Below, piece after piece: positions 60,354-64,000 of a DNA stretch of 64,000 nucleotides. The DNA comes from Hyphomicrobiales bacterium (GTDB lineage Bacteria > Pseudomonadota > Alphaproteobacteria > Rhizobiales > Rhizobiaceae), in NCBI GenBank assembly GCA_900471525.1, contig UCEZ01000013.1, positions 363,117 to 427,116 of the forward strand, given 5' to 3'. A program made the translations under genes and the position numbers. The notes beneath the pieces were generated by a model that saw nothing but the letters and a program-made list of their open reading frames with translations, was not told the origin of the DNA and did no database searches. The stretch's first letter is position 1; the number at the start of each line of letters is the position of its first letter.

Positions 60354-60431
60354 GTCACTTCGTCTTACGAGGTGCCTCGTGCTCGGCAACCGACGAGCGA
60401 TGAAAGAGGCCTCGAACAAGAGGAAAAGACG

Positions 60432-60770
60432 ATGAGAACTGTTATCAAACTTGCCCTTGCCGCGGCTTTTTCCGCAACCTCGCTTGGCGGCTACACGTTT
60501 GCCCAGACGACAGGATCGGTCACACCGATGATCGCTGACGATATGCTTACGATCGTCAATGTCGGCGAACTGACCAACGCAAATACCGATACATCGTCAA
60601 TCCCGGCGACCTATCGCAAGCCATCTCCGCAAACGATCGCCAACGCGCAGGCGGAAATTCAGAACGATCCGGCGTTGTTCGCCATGCTTCAGGCCAAGAA
60701 TGTAATCATCGAGAATGTTATCGGAATTCAGACGGCGGCCAATGGCGGCAAGATTGTCTACCTCAAATGA
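60432..60770 (+). CDS. Small secreted hypothetical protein
   Basis: A 112-residue protein with a Sec signal (MRTVIKLALAAAFSATSLGG, cleavage after TFAQ near 25). The mature part of about 87 residues (VTPMIADDMLTIVNVGELTNANTDTSSIPATY and IANAQAEIQNDPALFAMLQAKNVIIENVIGIQ) has no family I recognise. ATG 60432 follows AGGAAAAG; the longer upstream reading is rejected because it lacks the signal. Probably periplasmic and stress-induced, judged from the EcfG-type promoter. Confidence 0.7.
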   Translation: MRTVIKLALAAAFSATSLGGYTFAQTTGSVTPMIADDMLTIVNVGELTNANTDTSSIPATYRKPSPQTIANAQAEIQNDPALFAMLQAKNVIIENVIGIQTAANGGKIVYLK

Positions 60771-60784
60771 AGACGCCCTAAAAA

Positions 60785-60808
60785 GGGGCTCCAAATTCGT
60801 GGAGCCCC
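60785..60808 (+). terminator. Hairpin after the secreted protein gene
   Basis: GGGGCTCCA (60785-60793) and TGGAGCCCC (60800-60808) form a perfect 9-bp stem with a 6-nt loop, 14 bp after the stop. Only a short pyrimidine run follows, so it may be a weak intrinsic terminator. Confidence 0.65.
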
Positions 60809-61616
60809 TGCTCATTGCTAATTGCTCCGGCGTCCGTCAGGTGCGCGCAACGGGCCTCCTGTAGGGGAGAACATTACGTGTGACTAATTTGTTCCAGCAG
60901 TCAGCTTTTGTGAAGGATACCCAAATGGGGGATATCGACCAATTCCCCGCCGTGATAGCTTTTAGGTCTTGAATGTGGCGCGACCTGAGCCACCCCGCGC
61001 GTCAGTTCTGCGGGGTGGAGCGCTCACTCCAATAGTCCGCCGGCAGGTGTTCTTTGCACCGATAGCCTGATGCGCCTCTGCCGCATGCCAGCCCGAAACT
61101 CCCCCAGCCATTTCCGGCCGACCTGATGGCCATGCGGAAGATTGGCAACAACGTCGGATCGCAGAAAAACGACAGCCCGGATTCCCACTGTTCATAACGC
61201 AGTGGATATCTTGTGGATAAGTTTCAGATTGGTGGCCGCAGTGCTGCATTTGTTCTTATTATGTTCTAGCCGACGCGAGAGACATCAATCCGAAAGCTTC
61301 GCGCATTCTCCACTCGACTGTTCGAGTCTTAACCGCATCCACAAACCATTCACGCCGCACGTTGCTCCAGTAAACGACAACAGGAAGCAACCGCAGGTGC
61401 GCCGGCAACCACGAAATTCTCAAGCACCGCTCTATCGGCATAAGCCGTACCTTGCGCGCATCACCGCTGGCGCGATCGGGATAACTGGGCAACCAGCAAC
61501 TCCCGTTATCCGCTGACAATCGCTCTTGATATCACGCATATATGCCATAGTTCTAAAACTGTAGCCGCCGATCATAACGCGGAACGGTGGTCAGCATCAC
61601 TCCTCAGGAGGGCGAT
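60809..61616. other. 800-bp region without a recognised gene
   Basis: Short readings on both strands (for example 61142-61516 plus, 60962-61249 minus) lack ribosome sites and contain rare-looking composition rich in Arg, Cys and His. I see no promoter of the EcfG type; GGAAC at 61581 lacks a partner. It may hold gene remnants. Confidence 0.4.
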
Positions 61617-62048
61617 ATGAAGCACCATAATTTTGATCAACTGCGGACCCTTGCCAAAATCGACCAAGACTACCCTCAGCTTATGTCCCGCAGGAAGCGG
61701 CTCCAACGCTGGATTGAACTTCTTGAGGCAGATCCATCCCGGGTTCTTTCGACGCTGCACGAAACCGAATACCTTCCGCAGGCGAAGCGCGACGCATTGC
61801 GCTGCGACAATTCAGTGATTTCGATCGCCTTCAGCGATCCGATCCTTCGGGCATCAGGTATGCAAAGCGACACTTACGGTGAAGCAAAGCGTTTTTTCGA
61901 ACTGTCCGACAGGCAGCTGCACAGGATAGTCTGCGATTGTCATTTCGGCGCGATCGTGAGTACCGCAAAAGTCGCACGCTTTATCCGAGTAAAGCATGTT
62001 GAGAGTGGGAACGGATTTTGGGCCCGCCTGCGCGCAATATTCGCTTGA
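61617..62048 (+). CDS. Hypothetical soluble protein
   Basis: A 143-residue protein with no signal or membrane helix. The first half is helical and charged (DQLRTLAKIDQDYPQLMSRRKRLQRWIELLEADPSRVLSTLHETEYL); the middle has RFFELSDRQLHRIVCDCHFG with two close cysteines. ATG 61617 follows AGGAGGG 4 bp upstream, a strong site that overrides the longer reading from 61587. I do not recognise a family. Confidence 0.62.
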   Translation: MKHHNFDQLRTLAKIDQDYPQLMSRRKRLQRWIELLEADPSRVLSTLHETEYLPQAKRDALRCDNSVISIAFSDPILRASGMQSDTYGEAKRFFELSDRQLHRIVCDCHFGAIVSTAKVARFIRVKHVESGNGFWARLRAIFA

Positions 62049-62646
62049 TTGCTGGCGACGCTCAGCGGGCTCCTTGGTCATTGCCCCCAAGCAGGAAGAT
62101 CCGGCGCGACATCTCGACCGAGACGCAAGTGATGCGCACGAGGTCGATGCCTTCTCTTTATCGTCGGAAAAAGCGCCGGCGCGGCGCAGCAGCCCAAAGC
62201 GAACTGTAGCCCTCTGTAGGTGGAAAAAATGGATGGTGAACCGAGGAACCAAACCTTGGCCTCCACGTTTTTACAGTATCGGGCGAAGGGGGAATGCTCG
62301 ACGGTGCGAAGTCCCCGTATGCACCGAAAATTGGAGCCAGCGTTTCCTGCCACTGAAGCGCTGGCTTTCCCATGGTCGCTTCCACCTTCAGCCTTCAGCA
62401 ATAGAGCCAGTCAGTCCTCCTAAGACGACAGACTTTTTCACTCGTGTGGGCAACAATAACGCCCGTTGGTGGTAGTTGCACCAGCATTTGTGACCAGTCT
62501 GGCCCCGGGCTGTGGCGCTGACGGCGCAAATTTGCCTCAACATTAGATAGGCGATTTCGGTGTGGTGCAGTAGAATTGTATTGGACCGTTTTTGACCGGC
62601 CGGTCCCGAGGAAAACACAGCCCTTTATCGTTATGTTGGCAAATCG
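62049..62646. other. 600-bp region without a recognised gene
   Basis: Plus and minus readings of 60-107 residues overlap here but none has a ribosome site or recognisable sequence. The last 60 bp should contain the cyclase promoter; GGAAA-N14-CGTT at 62611-62633 does not fit the EcfG spacing. Confidence 0.4.
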
Positions 62647-64000
62647 ATGGAACAGAGACTAGCCGCAGTCCTGGCAGCCGATATGGCGGGCTATAGCAGG
62701 CTGATGGAGGCCGACGAAGCGGGCACGCTCGCCCGCCTCAAGACGCACCGGATAGAATTGATTGATCCTGCCATCGCAAAGAACAAGGGCCGGATCATCA
62801 AGACGACCGGCGACGGCATGCTCGTGGAGTTCCACAGCGTGACTGATGCGGTAAAGTGCGCGGTAGAGATCCAGCAGCGCATGCAACGGCGGAATTCGGA
62901 CGTACCACAGGATCGGCGAATCGAATTCAGGATTGGCATCAATCTGGGCGACATCATTTTCGAAGATGACGACATCTTTGGCGATGGCGTGAATATCGCT
63001 TCTCGTATCGAACAGTTAGCCGAAGTGGGCGGTATCTGTGTCACCGCCGCGGTAGCAGCACAAATTGCCGATCATCTCGAAGTTTTCATCGAGGATCTGG
63101 GGGAGAAGACGCTTAAGAATATAAGCCGTCCTGTTCGTCTGTTTCGCATCGGGCTTGAGCGCTCCGACTCGCCCCATCAGTCGGCGAATTTCGATGCAAA
63201 GCGATCTGTTTCCAAACCGTCAATCGTGGTTCTGCCCTTCAACAACATGAGCGGTGATCCCGACCAGGAGTTCTTCGCGGATGGCCTGACTGAAGACATT
63301 CTCACCGAATTGTCTCGCCGCCACGAGTTGTTCGTCATCTCACGCAACTCCAGTTTCGTCTACAAGAACCGAGCCGTAAACGTACGCGAAGTGGCCGAGA
63401 AACTCGGGGCTCAATATTTGGTGGAAGGAAGCGTCCGCAAGATCGGCGATAGGGTGCGCGTAACGGTCCAGCTCATCGACGCAGCCAGTGATGGCCACAT
63501 ATGGGCAGATAAATACGACCGGAGGCTGGACGATATATTTGCGATCCAGGATGAAATAACAGCGGCGATAGCAGCAACCCTACCCGGACGCGTCGAGGCG
63601 GCCCAGCGCGACCATCTTGCGCGGATAAAACCAGCAAACATGGCCGCATACGAGTGCGCGCTGACAGCAAAGGTGCTGCATCATAGAAGCACTGTCGCCG
63701 ACAATGAGCAGGCACAGTCCCTGATAGACCGGGCAGTCGCGCTCGACCCGGGTTATGCCCACGCCCATGCTTGGCGGGCGTGCATTCTCGGCCAGGCCTG
63801 GGTCAATGGCTGGTGCGAAGACAAGGATGCCGTCTGGAATGAAATCGTTGCTGCGCTCGATCGGGCGTTGGCTCTGGATGACAACGATGCCGACGTGCAT
63901 CGCATTCTGGCCGCGGTGAATGTGAACAACAACGCACTGACCACCGCGCGTTATCACCAGGAGCGTGCCCTTTCCCTCAATCCCAACTACGATCTTGTGG
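62647..64000 (+). CDS. Class III adenylate/guanylate cyclase with TolB-like and TPR regions, C-terminally cut
   Basis: The visible 451 residues begin with a cyclase homology domain (1-180): LAADMAGYSRLMEADEAGT supplies metal Asp12, IKTTGDGMLVEF supplies Asp56, and FGDGVNIASRIEQLA the substrate-contacting Asn/Arg. A TolB/FlgO-like N-terminal fold follows (about 195-320: PSIVVLPFNNMSGDPDQEFFADGLTEDILTELSRR, YLVEGSVRKIGDRVRVTVQLIDAASDGHIWADKYDR) and then TPR-like repeats from about 350. The architecture is common in rhizobia, which carry many such cyclases. It probably makes cAMP; the signal sensed is unknown. The gene continues past the window end. Confidence 0.88.
   Translation, partial: MEQRLAAVLAADMAGYSRLMEADEAGTLARLKTHRIELIDPAIAKNKGRIIKTTGDGMLVEFHSVTDAVKCAVEIQQRMQRRNSDVPQDRRIEFRIGINLGDIIFEDDDIFGDGVNIASRIEQLAEVGGICVTAAVAAQIADHLEVFIEDLGEKTLKNISRPVRLFRIGLERSDSPHQSANFDAKRSVSKPSIVVLPFNNMSGDPDQEFFADGLTEDILTELSRRHELFVISRNSSFVYKNRAVNVREVAEKLGAQYLVEGSVRKIGDRVRVTVQLIDAASDGHIWADKYDRRLDDIFAIQDEITAAIAATLPGRVEAAQRDHLARIKPANMAAYECALTAKVLHHRSTVADNEQAQSLIDRAVALDPGYAHAHAWRACILGQAWVNGWCEDKDAVWNEIVAALDRALALDDNDADVHRILAAVNVNNNALTTARYHQERALSLNPNYDLV

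Noticed and set aside
61142..61516. Plus-strand reading of 124 codons
   Set aside because: No ribosome site, random-looking composition and no domain.
62611..62633. GGAAA...CGTT ahead of the cyclase as an EcfG promoter
   Set aside because: The spacing is 14 bp rather than 16-17 and the first box has a mismatch.

Overview
This window most likely comes from an alphaproteobacterium of the Rhizobiaceae (Ensifer, Rhizobium or Agrobacterium type). The signs are high GC, many ABC importers, an ehu/eut-type ectoine locus laid out as I recall it from Sinorhizobium meliloti pSymB, a DUF982 protein, and four copies of a GGAAC-N16-(N)GTT promoter matching the alphaproteobacterial general-stress sigma factor EcfG. 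Reading is strongly transporter- and scavenging-oriented, as expected of a soil organism's accessory replicon, but the replicon cannot be decided from sequence alone. I see no rRNA, tRNA, CRISPR array or intact insertion sequence.

Layout. 0-7.3 kb: ectoine/hydroxyectoine uptake (ehuB partial, ehuA) and catabolism (MocR regulator, AsnC regulator, aldehyde dehydrogenase, aminotransferase, alcohol dehydrogenase). 7.4-7.7 kb: a small gene behind an EcfG-type promoter. 7.7-14.3 kb: SURF1 and cytochrome bo3 oxidase cyoABCD, divergent from an MFS transporter. 14.5-43.5 kb: a very large organosulfur-scavenging island with sfnB, a five-gene HAAT importer, sfnG, msuE, mmuM with an amino-acid-type importer, ssuABC, a 2-oxoglutarate oxygenase, cysE, an XRE-cupin regulator, an extraordinary methionine-rich protein (57 Met in 123 residues), a complete peptide-type ABC importer, a frameshifted AprA-like flavoprotein with its two-cluster ferredoxin, and another FAD protein. 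43.7-51 kb: TonB receptor plus Fec-type iron-siderophore importer and an RpiR regulator. 51.3-54.4 kb: MntR with a tiny membrane protein, divergent from a two-domain multicopper oxidase and an unusual ZIP transporter. 54.7-58.4 kb: an adenylate-forming enzyme and a secreted deacetylase-like protein. 58.7-62 kb: a cluster of small stress-type proteins. 62.6 kb to the end: a class III cyclase, cut by the window edge.

How it works together. In the sulfur island, importers deliver sulfonates, sulfones and possibly S-methyl compounds. The flavin monooxygenases SfnG and SfnB, with FMNH2 from MsuE, release sulfur, and CysE makes the O-acetylserine acceptor. A dyad TCTAT-N7-ATAGA, or close variants, recurs in the AT-rich promoters of the island at about 22.9, 28.6, 29.5, 34.0, 39.8 and 43.5 kb, suggesting one regulon. 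The least understood parts are the peptide-type importer plus AprA/AprB-like complex and the methionine-rich protein beside the XRE-cupin regulator; these are the best candidates for something undescribed.

Two further local regulons are visible. TTGACTACTACAyTCA lies at the TonB-receptor and importer promoters, and its core GTAGTAGTC lies at the RpiR promoter. TATAGC-N4-GCTATA-type boxes lie on both sides of the mntR/multicopper-oxidase divide.
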